Part shown: positions 1 through 6,372 of the stretch, one piece after another
How the letters are laid out: every line of letters starts with the position of its first letter
Position numbering within the stretch: position 1 is the stretch's first letter
Assembly (NCBI GenBank): GCA_019894875.1
Contig: JAGXNR010000081.1
Location: 1-12,951 of the forward strand
Source of the DNA: Promethearchaeota archaeon
GTDB lineage: Archaea; Asgardarchaeota; Lokiarchaeia; Sigynarchaeales; SOKP01
Length of the DNA: 12,951 bases
Direction: 5' to 3'
The notes under the pieces: model-generated
Databases searched by the model: none
What the model saw: the letters and a program-made list of their open reading frames with translations, nothing else
What the model was told of the DNA's origin: nothing
Translations under genes and position numbers: made by a program

Positions 1-372
1 TATATTGGTCGTGAAACTCTCGGGTTTTTCAGCTGCCGCGGACATCATTGCAGGACCGCAATACGAGATACCAAGACTGGCGATGATGGCTGTGCTACAC
101 ATTGTTATTGAGGCAAGCATGGCTTGTATTGCTTGATCTTCAGTCACGATATCGGGTATTCGGGCTATAATCATAAATGCTATAAGCAACCCATAGATAG
201 CCAGAGCCTCTCCTAAAATGATTGTGATCAACAACTTGCTCCCTAATTCGGGCTTTTCTGAAGTCACTGAGGCAAGCGCTGGTGCACAAGTTTTTATTGA
301 ATATAAGGCCGCTCCGGCACATACAATAATACAAATAGCTGCTGCGAAAACTGCTATCATACTTGGTTCCAT
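1..372 (-). CDS. atpK: A/V-type ATPase subunit K (membrane rotor proteolipid c), C-terminus cut off by window edge
   Basis: Rotor-ring subunit of the archaeal rotary ATPase; carries H+ or Na+ across the membrane against subunit I. I translated it by hand: 124 codons are visible from ATG at 372, and the frame is still open at position 1. Residues 5-35 form helix 1, and 45-70 form helix 2 with LGEALAIYGLLIA, where Glu55 is the expected ion-carrying carboxylate. Residues 83-115 begin a second hairpin (SLGISYCGPAMMSAAAEKPE), so the protein is a four-helix, V-type-like proteolipid and not the two-helix form. Helix 1 lacks the usual glycine-rich GxGxG packing motif and has two Cys. The residue after Glu55 is Ala, not the polar residue often seen in Na+ rings, which weakly favours H+. 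The gene starts 29 bp after the subunit I stop and has its own ribosome binding site, fitting the conserved I-K gene order. Confidence 0.9.
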   Translation of the reverse strand, partial: MEPSMIAVFAAAICIIVCAGAALYSIKTCAPALASVTSEKPELGSKLLITIILGEALAIYGLLIAFMIIARIPDIVTEDQAIQAMLASITMCSTAIIASLGISYCGPAMMSAAAEKPESFTTNI

Positions 373-378
373 AATATA

Positions 379-386
379 ATCATCTC
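379..386 (-). promoter_or_regulatory. Ribosome binding site of atpK
   Basis: On the minus strand this reads GAGATGAT, one mismatch from the archaeal consensus GAGGTGAT. It ends 6 nt before the ATG at 372, which supports that start over the in-frame ATG four codons later. Confidence 0.6.
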
Positions 387-401
387 TGTTTTTTTATTTT
401 T

Positions 402-2213
402 TTATTTGATTTTTATTGGTTCAAATAGAATTCCGTCTGCGGAATAAAATTTGGGGAGTAATTCAATCCAATGGAGTCTTAGACAATGAACCATAACAAG
501 AAGTCCTTCAATGGCTATTGACAAGACCGTACCAACCGCGATTAACGGAATAGCACTTAAAGGGATAAATCCGTACTCAACTCCGGCAAGCTCGAGGAAC
601 ATGCTGCTTAATGCTGTATGGGTTAAAAATAAGGCGGCAAGACGACAAAACGATAAAGTGTGGCCTAACGACTCGATGAAAACTTCAATGGTAAAGTCAA
701 TACCCTCCATGAAATTTTCAGCCTTTGCCATAGCGAACAACATGACAACCAAGGGTGCTATGACGAGAAACAAGAACATTTGAAGGCCCGCGCCGAACCA
801 AACGGTAATTTGTGAAATACCGCCCCAATAAAACCACATGGTGAACCCGCCAAGGAGAAACCATATCCAGCAAAAGGCGACGAGTGAATGTGCCACCTCT
901 CCTCTCCTGAGGTGGTTTAGTACACGTAAAACCAAAGCGAACGTGATAAAGGCAACACCAATTAATATGGTGAATCTCAATAGTGTAAGTGGTTCATGCA
1001 TGGGATCGAACCCGCCGATCTTGAAGGGACCGATTTCAAGCAACAAAATGGGATGGAGAACTCCAGATGGACCGAAATATTCACCAAATAATAAACCCCA
1101 ACCCATCGCGGATATACCACAAAATGTTATTATTCCCGCAGAACGCAAAAGACCTCTCGGAATTTCCCCCACTTTATTGATATCAACCCTGGCTCTCAAG
1201 AAAAGAAGCAATATGCCCCCGATAAAGAGAATTAAGCCTTGACCAACATCGGCAAACATAATGCCAAAGAGGAATGGAAATGTAATTGCTACCAAATAAG
1301 TCGGATTAATTTCTCCCCTGCGTGGATATCCAAGGGCAAATGTTAGAGTTTGAAATCCCTCAAACAACGCGGGAGGGCGTTTGATAACATTAGGTACGTT
1401 ATCTTTGGATTTAGCTTTTTCCACCTCGATAACGCATTTGCCATTTGTGATCTCCAATATCCCCTCTTTTATTTTTAGAATCGGTTTTTTCAAAACCCAA
1501 GCTTCAAAATAAACGATGTTATCACATTGGGCCATATCGTTTTCTGCTTCAAGAAGAGCATCAACCTCCAGCGTCATTCCATGAAGATCCGAGAGAGTTG
1601 ATTGGATTGTGTCTAATTCAGGAATTTCCATACTGGAACGTTCTTCGGAATACTCAGCACTTCGCAAAGTTAAAAATTGTCTAGCAGTCTCCTCTAATTG
1701 AGTGTTGATAGCAGATAGATTGCGTTTGGTCTCTAAAAGCACCTCTTCCGAAGTTAGTTGTTCGGTAGGAGGTTTATTTTTTGATTTTGATTTTGATTTT
1801 TTAGGTGTCCCTTTCCACGCTTGGAGTTGTTGATCTGTTTTTTTTATCAAGGTAGAAGCTAAATCGAGTAATTTGAGAATAGGGTTTGATTGTGCCTCAA
1901 TTTCCGTTAACTTCTGCTCCATGTTAGAAAGAATTTCTTTAATCGTGTTTCCCGATAAGAGCGCCGCATCACCAATTACGCCATCGCGTTTTAAATCTAA
2001 TTCATCAAATTTCCTTTCAATTCGTGTTTGGATCTCTGAATTCATTTGCAATTCATCCTTAGGAATTGGACATGCTTGTAAGAACCCGGTATATGACTCC
2101 TCTTCACAATCAACATTGATATATTGAGCAACTCCCAGTTTGCTAAGGAAGAGAAGAACTGGCTCCTGGTGTCTTTCGAGTAATATTACCTTGAGTTTTC
2201 GTAGACTTGGCAT
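402..2213 (-). CDS. atpI: A/V-type ATPase subunit I (homologue of yeast V-ATPase subunit a)
   Basis: Stator membrane subunit that forms the ion half-channels next to the K ring and links to the peripheral stalk. It has 603 residues, slightly short for the family (usually about 640-700). Residues 1-280 are the cytosolic coiled-coil arm with two alpha/beta lobes. Residues 300-603 hold about eight helices, starting with the family motif PTYLVAITFPFLFGIMFADVG (303-323). The proton-path residues are present: Arg524 in GHTLSFCRLAALFLTH, and Glu569 and Arg579 in IEGLLVMVHCLRLHWIE, matching yeast Vph1 Arg735, Glu789 and Arg799. A Lys-Ser-rich run (137-147) in the coiled coil comes from a short DNA repeat. 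The ATG start is followed by a normal family N-terminus. No clear ribosome binding site precedes it, so a short leader from the TATA-like box at 2267-2276 is likely. Subunit H, often the gene before I in archaea, is absent here. Confidence 0.96.
   Translation of the reverse strand: MPSLRKLKVILLERHQEPVLLFLSKLGVAQYINVDCEEESYTGFLQACPIPKDELQMNSEIQTRIERKFDELDLKRDGVIGDAALLSGNTIKEILSNMEQKLTEIEAQSNPILKLLDLASTLIKKTDQQLQAWKGTPKKSKSKSKNKPPTEQLTSEEVLLETKRNLSAINTQLEETARQFLTLRSAEYSEERSSMEIPELDTIQSTLSDLHGMTLEVDALLEAENDMAQCDNIVYFEAWVLKKPILKIKEGILEITNGKCVIEVEKAKSKDNVPNVIKRPPALFEGFQTLTFALGYPRRGEINPTYLVAITFPFLFGIMFADVGQGLILFIGGILLLFLRARVDINKVGEIPRGLLRSAGIITFCGISAMGWGLLFGEYFGPSGVLHPILLLEIGPFKIGGFDPMHEPLTLLRFTILIGVAFITFALVLRVLNHLRRGEVAHSLVAFCWIWFLLGGFTMWFYWGGISQITVWFGAGLQMFLFLVIAPLVVMLFAMAKAENFMEGIDFTIEVFIESLGHTLSFCRLAALFLTHTALSSMFLELAGVEYGFIPLSAIPLIAVGTVLSIAIEGLLVMVHCLRLHWIELLPKFYSADGILFEPIKIK
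1783..1800. repeat. Three exact copies of GATTTT inside atpI
   Basis: A hexanucleotide microsatellite. On the coding strand it is AAAATC three times and yields alternating Lys and Ser in the tip region of the stator coiled coil. Such repeats can change length by slippage in steps of two residues without breaking the frame. Confidence 0.8.
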
Positions 2214-2266
2214 AGGTATTCACTGGAAATTTTCTAATTTTGGTATGAATGGTACAATATTTCTTC

Positions 2267-2276
2267 AAATATAAAA
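2267..2276 (-). promoter_or_regulatory. Candidate TATA box for atpI-atpK
   Basis: Minus strand TTTTATATTT, centred about 58 nt before the atpI ATG. Transcription starting about 25 nt downstream would give a leader of roughly 30 nt. Found by eye in AT-rich DNA, so only suggestive. Confidence 0.35.
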
Positions 2277-2298
2277 GATCCAATCCTTCCTTACTTAA

Positions 2299-2322
2299 AA
2301 AATATCTGAAAAAATATCTGAA
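2299..2322. repeat. Perfect tandem duplication of a 12-bp unit
   Basis: AAAATATCTGAA occurs twice back to back. It lies about 85-110 bp upstream of the atpI start, just beyond the candidate TATA box, where a paired operator could sit. It could equally be slippage. Confidence 0.75.
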
Positions 2323-2356
2323 CTGATTTGTAGGTGGCTATATAATAATGATTTTT

Positions 2357-2384
2357 AGGATTGAAGCTTGCAGTTTCAATTCCT
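2357..2384. other. Imperfect hairpin in the spacer
   Basis: AGGATTGAA (2357-2365) pairs with TTCAATTCCT (2375-2384) as a nine-base-pair stem with one bulged T and a nine-base loop. It is 3' of the leftward ZIP-like gene and 5' of atpI, so it could be a processing or termination element. No T-run follows directly, so a classical terminator is doubtful. Confidence 0.4.
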
Positions 2385-2617
2385 TAATCATTCTTGTGGT
2401 TTAATATTATATGTAAGGATTAAAAATTATATTTAAACTTTAGCAGATAAGGTATCTCTAACACATTTCTTACTTTTATATTGCAATCTATATACATTTT
2501 GTTTTAATGAGCTTAGAATGAGATAGCTATTCACTCCTTGCCTAGTTTAATGTGATTTTTTAAAAAGAATGTTTCTTTATTTTGATATATCTTTAGTTTT
2601 CAAAGATCTGAGTTCTA

Positions 2618-4630
2618 TTAATGATGAGAGAATAAAGAAAGAACTGATTCAAAGACAACTATTACTATTATAAATAATATAATACCCAATAGAAAATAAA
2701 GCGGTTTTCCACTCTCATTTTCAGGTAATACTTCTCTTATTATTGTATAAAGGATAACTCCTGAAATGAAAGAAAACATTATAAATACAATATCCATTGA
2801 GATGTGAAACACTACCGTTAATATTACACCAATCAAAACACCAAACACGGCTGATGAGGCAAAAAAGATCTCTTTATAAAGTGGCTCATGATGTCCTGAC
2901 TTTATTTCTATACTCGGAAAGAGCTGAACTTTATTTGATGTTTTAGATATTAAAGCTTTGAAAAAAGCGAAAACAAAAAATAAAATTCCCGTGGTATATT
3001 CATGAACTAATAATTCGAAAAGTATGATTCCAATTAACAAATGATACCCAAAATTAGTGTACTGGTGGAGTAAGTCTAAGTAATCGTTTATATGGTTTTG
3101 GATCTTAGCTTTTAACCTAGTATTTTGCATTTCAAGTTCTTCTTCACGCTGACAAAATGTATTTAATTTTGAAGCTATTTGTGATAAATTTAGTCTGGTA
3201 TCCTCTTTATCCATTATTTTATCTAACACCGAAGCCCCGAACATTTTTTCTTTTTCTATACACTCTGCTTGAAACATAAATGAATTTTTTAACTCAAGTA
3301 AATTTTCAGTTAGTTCTAATAATGAAAGCTTTTTTTGGTTATCTCCCATTAATCCTTTTACTAAAGAATTCTCAAGATCCCTCTCTTTTATCATAGATTC
3401 TTTTTGTTCTTTACGTATCCTCTCATATGAATTTAAATTTTCGATAAAATCTTCATTTGAGAGTTGAGTATGATGACTCTCTTGTAGCGCATCTCTAAAT
3501 GATTTCCTTAGTATCTCTTCTTCTTCTAGGTATAAACTTCTTATTGTTGATATCTCATTTAAAGCTGAAAGATTGCTTAATATTGAGAGTTTATCTATGT
3601 CACCTTCAATTATGTCTTCCTCAAGTTCTTTTTCCTCTAAATAACAAAATTCTTGAAATTTTGCGATCTCTTGCAACGCACATACTTGTCCAACTAATCT
3701 AAACTCCTGATCCCCCCCAACGTAATCTTCTTTTAATGTAAATAACATAGCTTCTTCAAGATCATCTTCTCTTTCTACACAATCCTCATGTATTTTAGAG
3801 ATATTCTTCAACTCACTAAATTTTAAAGATAAATCTTCTTCTGAAAGTCTATCCTGGTTTTGGTGATTATTCATATAATTTTTTATTACAATGTTCTCAA
3901 GGTTCTGTTCTATTTCTAAAAATTCCACTTCTTTTTTATATAACTCTTTTAACATATTTAATTTTACCAATAGGTCTCGGTCTCTTACGGAAGATTTGTC
4001 TTGCTCATTTGGCAATAATTTTTTTAATAAAGAACTATGAAGTTTTCTCTCTTCTTCTACGCATTTTTCATGCATTTTTGAGATCTGCTTTAATGCTGAA
4101 AGTTTGTTTAATATTGCGAGGCTATTATTATTAGAAATATCTAATTTTTCCTCAAGATTCTTTTCTTTTTCAAAACATATATATTGCATTTTACAGATCT
4201 CTCTTAATGCAAATAATCTTTCAGCAATTTTCATATAAGAATTTTTTTTCTCATCATCTCCTATTATTTTTTTTATTAAAGATTTCTCAATTTTCTTCTC
4301 TTTTAATGTTATTTCAGCTTCTTCTTTATATAATTCCTTTAATTTTAACTGAGATTTATTCTCTACACGTAGCAAAATAAATTTTTCTGTAAGATGAATG
4401 GTACAAAACCCAATCAGGATACCCACATATCTAAACAATTCAAATGGGAAATGTTCCAGACCGATCTCAATTTCAGGTAATAATATAATAAAAAAATATG
4501 TAATTGTTACTCCCGCAATAAGAGATGTTTGTATCTCCCGAGTTTTATTTTCATTATATACATCAACAATGAAAAAAATACTCCCAAAGATTAATCCAAG
4601 ACTTAATGGAAAAATAATATCAACAGACAC
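2618..4630 (-). CDS. ZIP-family-like membrane protein with a large coiled-coil repeat insert
   Basis: Not a named family as a whole. Residues 5-23, 37-55 and 64-88 look like ZIP metal-transporter helices 1-3; SLIAGVTITYFFIILLPEIE matches the ZIP helix-2 pattern AGxxLxxxLLxLLPE. Residues 94-515 are about ten helical repeats of 38-47 residues. Residues 525-666 look like ZIP helices 4-8, with FSFISGVILYTIIREVLPEN (618-637) matching the helix 7/8 pattern AfaaGxflYxxlxellPe. The insert sits where real ZIP transporters have a cytosolic His-rich loop. The metal-binding motifs are not visible: helix 4 has YHLLIGI instead of HNxxDG, and helix 5 has KALISK instead of HExPxE. Ion transport is therefore doubtful; scaffold or sensor roles are possible. 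Start is GTG, since a TAA lies in frame two codons upstream, and a TATA-like box 26 nt away suggests a leaderless message. ZIP resemblance is my inference; the helix count and repeats are seen directly. Confidence 0.7.
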   Translation of the reverse strand: MSVDIIFPLSLGLIFGSIFFIVDVYNENKTREIQTSLIAGVTITYFFIILLPEIEIGLEHFPFELFRYVGILIGFCTIHLTEKFILLRVENKSQLKLKELYKEEAEITLKEKKIEKSLIKKIIGDDEKKNSYMKIAERLFALREICKMQYICFEKEKNLEEKLDISNNNSLAILNKLSALKQISKMHEKCVEEERKLHSSLLKKLLPNEQDKSSVRDRDLLVKLNMLKELYKKEVEFLEIEQNLENIVIKNYMNNHQNQDRLSEEDLSLKFSELKNISKIHEDCVEREDDLEEAMLFTLKEDYVGGDQEFRLVGQVCALQEIAKFQEFCYLEEKELEEDIIEGDIDKLSILSNLSALNEISTIRSLYLEEEEILRKSFRDALQESHHTQLSNEDFIENLNSYERIRKEQKESMIKERDLENSLVKGLMGDNQKKLSLLELTENLLELKNSFMFQAECIEKEKMFGASVLDKIMDKEDTRLNLSQIASKLNTFCQREEELEMQNTRLKAKIQNHINDYLDLLHQYTNFGYHLLIGIILFELLVHEYTTGILFFVFAFFKALISKTSNKVQLFPSIEIKSGHHEPLYKEIFFASSAVFGVLIGVILTVVFHISMDIVFIMFSFISGVILYTIIREVLPENESGKPLYFLLGIILFIIVIVVFESVLSLFSHH
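3083..4351 (-). repeat. Ten tandem protein repeats (38, 45 or 47 residues) encoded in the insert
   Basis: Repeats begin near residues 94, 138, 176, 223, 270, 315, 353, 398, 443 and 488. The shared pattern is KLsaLkeIsKmqexcxexEkxLexsllkkLm, then a polar loop. Repeats 2 and 6 lack seven residues (one heptad) against the 45-residue form. The copies have diverged at DNA level, so the array is old and not a recent expansion. Confidence 0.75.
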
Positions 4631-4652
4631 GAATTAGATTAAATTTCTATCC

Positions 4653-4660
4653 AAAATAAA
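4653..4660 (-). promoter_or_regulatory. Candidate TATA box of the ZIP-like gene
   Basis: Minus strand TTTATTTT, centred 26 nt upstream of the GTG at 4630. That spacing puts transcription start at or next to the start codon, and no ribosome binding site is present, so a leaderless message fits. Confidence 0.4.
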
Positions 4661-4704
4661 TTTTTTGAAAACAATTTTAGACATCTTTACAAAATAACAA
4701 TTGA

Positions 4705-5301
4705 CTACGGTTTGAACCATTCAAAGAAATAATAAGATTTTGTGAGTGGATTCGCGATAACGAATTTTTTCCTCACAGAGGTTGCCAACCTTCCTGCTCG
4801 AACCATATCAATTGCTGTGATTTCAGAATCATGTGGTAAGACGTGGACCATAAAGAGGGAATGTTCAAGCCCGGGACCTTTCTTATAAACAACAAAATCT
4901 GCACCAAATTTAAGACCTGGTCTGGGAATGTACTTCTTTTCCCTTAAATCTTTATAAATGATATATTTTTCCTCAAATTTGTTATGGATATTTTTAGCAA
5001 TCTTGAAAAACTCCTTAGGATTTAAATCTTTTTTCTCTTTCACATCATAAATAGTGATTTCATTTTTTTCTAATAAATAATAAGCTTCAATTAACGATAA
5101 CTCACTTGGTTTTGAAAAATATTCTAATCGGGGTTTATTAATCCCTAAGGGGCTACCATAAAATCCCTTTTTTACATATAAATACGACGCGAATAATGGA
5201 TTGAACACTATAACTCTCGAATTGATAAATTTAGTTGGAATCTTTTCTGGTACTTCAATTTCATCAAGATTTATTTGGTTATCCTTTACTTCATTCATCA
5301 T
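4705..5301 (-). CDS. endA: tRNA splicing endonuclease (tRNA-intron lyase), EndA type
   Basis: Cuts introns out of precursor tRNA at the bulge-helix-bulge, leaving 2',3'-cyclic phosphate and 5'-OH ends. It has 198 residues. The C-terminal catalytic domain is clear: YKDLREKKYIPRPGLKFGADF (116-136), then the triad Tyr138 (FVVYKKG), His147 (EHSLFMVHV) and Lys178 (SVRKKF), spaced like Tyr115, His125 and Lys156 of the Methanocaldococcus enzyme. An N-terminal domain (about 25-105) precedes it. The length fits a single-repeat subunit, so the enzyme is a homotetramer or the catalytic half of a heterotetramer; the fused two-repeat form is excluded. The start has two ATG codons in a row; the first is used here. 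There is no ribosome binding site, which fits a leaderless message from the divergent region shared with MEMO. The ZIP-like gene follows after 74 nt. Confidence 0.95.
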   Translation of the reverse strand: MMNEVKDNQINLDEIEVPEKIPTKFINSRVIVFNPLFASYLYVKKGFYGSPLGINKPRLEYFSKPSELSLIEAYYLLEKNEITIYDVKEKKDLNPKEFFKIAKNIHNKFEEKYIIYKDLREKKYIPRPGLKFGADFVVYKKGPGLEHSLFMVHVLPHDSEITAIDMVRAGRLATSVRKKFVIANPLTKSYYFFEWFKP

Positions 5302-5320
5302 AAAAGAGGTATTATCAATA

Positions 5321-5340
5321 ATTTAATAATTCTTATAATT
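5321..5340 (-). promoter_or_regulatory. Candidate promoter of endA
   Basis: Minus strand contains ATTATTAAAT centred 24 nt before the endA ATG, and AATTATAAGA about 10 nt further up. Either would give a leaderless or very short-leader message. Everything here is AT-rich, so the exact box is uncertain. Confidence 0.35.
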
Positions 5341-5370
5341 TTTCCATGCATAGATTAAATTATTTAAGTT

Positions 5371-5408
5371 TTAAAAATAATATTTTTAGTATTAAAAATA
5401 TAATATTC
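5371..5408 (+). promoter_or_regulatory. Divergent promoter region; TATA-like box for MEMO
   Basis: Two related AT blocks lie in a row: TTAAAAATAATATT (5371-5384) and TTAAAAATATAATATT (5392-5407). The first is part of an inverted repeat, AAAAAT-AAT-ATTTTT. The second holds AAAAATATAA, centred about 24 nt before the MEMO ATG at 5422, as expected for a leaderless archaeal message. The duplication could be a pair of basal or regulator sites. Confidence 0.4.
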
Positions 5409-5421
5409 GATATTGGAAAAA

Positions 5422-6309
5422 ATGGTACTCAGAAGAGCATCCCATGCGGGTAGTTGGTACCGCGGGTCAAAGAAGGGGTTAATAGAAGCATTAGATAGAT
5501 ATTTCACTGATGACAATTTTGGTCCTAAAGAAATTCTAGTTTTATCCAATAAAGATGAAAGAACAATTATAGGTGGTGTTTCCCCACACGCAGGGATGGA
5601 TTATTCCGGTCCCTGTGCTGCTTTTACTTATTTAAACTTATTTAAAGAAAAAATCCCGGATACAGTAATAATTTTAGGCACAGATCATATAGGATATCGC
5701 AAAATTGCTCTGATGGAAAAAGGAGAATGGGAGACTCCATTAGGGAATTTAAGCATAGATGAAGAATTATCGAATAAGATTATAGCTAATAGTAGTATTA
5801 TTGAGTCGGACAATTCTCTATTTGTGGGATTTCAAGCTGAACAAGAACATAATATAGAAATTCAACTACCTTTTATAAAATACTGCTCATTCAATAAAGA
5901 AGTGAAAATTGTTCCGATTAAAGTTGCGGGAACTAGAGATCTAAAAACACTAAAAGAAATAGCAAAAGATATAACTAACGCAATAAACTCATTAGATAAG
6001 GATATTGTGATTATAGCATCCTCAGATATGTCACATAAGCAAGTGGATAGTTCAAATCAACTAGATAAATTTAAAGAGATAGATATGGCCGTAATTGAAG
6101 AATTTAAAAACCTAAATGCTACTAAGACCCTTGAAAATGCGTTAAAAACTAGTGTATGCGGACCTCAAACGATAACGACCCTCATGTTAATTTCTGAAAA
6201 CTTGGGCGCAACCAGAGGTAAGTTATTGAAATATTATGCTAGTTCAGAAAAAGCTGGAAGTATTGGTGGATATTGTGTAGGATATTTTTCAGGTGTTATG
6301 ATTAAATAA
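5422..6309 (+). CDS. MEMO family protein (MEMO1 homologue)
   Basis: Belongs to the MEMO family, with a fold related to extradiol dioxygenases and LigB. Human MEMO1 binds iron or copper, but the archaeal role is not settled. It has 295 residues from ATG at 5422. A TTG three codons upstream is possible, but MVLRRASHAGSWY lines up with the family N-terminus and is close to human MEMO1 (REASHAGSWY). All the human site residues have counterparts: His56 (SPHAGMDYSG), His89 (LGTDHIGY), Asp202 and His205 (SSDMSHK), and Cys246 (TSVCGPQT). QEHNIEIQLPF (141-151) is another family block. It is the first gene of the rightward cluster. AMMECR1 and the radical SAM protein, often linked with MEMO in archaea and bacteria, are not in this window. 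Identity is secure; function is open. Confidence 0.95.
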   Translation: MVLRRASHAGSWYRGSKKGLIEALDRYFTDDNFGPKEILVLSNKDERTIIGGVSPHAGMDYSGPCAAFTYLNLFKEKIPDTVIILGTDHIGYRKIALMEKGEWETPLGNLSIDEELSNKIIANSSIIESDNSLFVGFQAEQEHNIEIQLPFIKYCSFNKEVKIVPIKVAGTRDLKTLKEIAKDITNAINSLDKDIVIIASSDMSHKQVDSSNQLDKFKEIDMAVIEEFKNLNATKTLENALKTSVCGPQTITTLMLISENLGATRGKLLKYYASSEKAGSIGGYCVGYFSGVMIK

Positions 6310-6372
6310 TTTTTTATCGTTGAAATGAAATTAATAATAATAAAACAAATTATTAGGAAATAGTAAAGGAAA

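Larger units (their letters stand above)
2214..2617. other. Gene-free 404-bp spacer between the ZIP-like gene and atpI
   Basis: AT-rich with no convincing gene, tRNA or rRNA in either strand. It holds a tandem 12-bp repeat, an imperfect hairpin, a TATA-like box for atpI, and one 18-codon open frame (2348-2404, plus strand) preceded by AGGTGG at 2332-2337. That frame is too short to call a gene. The oligo-T run that the leftward ZIP-like transcript would meet at 2563-2569 may help end it. Confidence 0.6.

Noticed and set aside
511..2127. Rightward open frames at 511-783, 838-1242 and 1873-2127
   Set aside because: They lie fully opposite atpI, whose protein has clear family motifs throughout; their products show no domain or sensible membrane pattern.
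2361..2388. CRISPR-like motif (GTTTCAATTCCTTAATC, GATTGAAGC)
   Set aside because: It resembles archaeal CRISPR repeats only loosely and occurs once; no spaced copies exist in the window.
2621..2647. Possible box C/D small RNA (ATGATGA then CTGA)
   Set aside because: The C-like box falls in the coding end of the ZIP-like gene, and the C' and D' boxes with proper spacing are missing.
5413..5421. TTG start for MEMO, adding three residues
   Set aside because: The ATG at 5422 matches the family N-terminus and sits about 24 nt after the TATA-like box.
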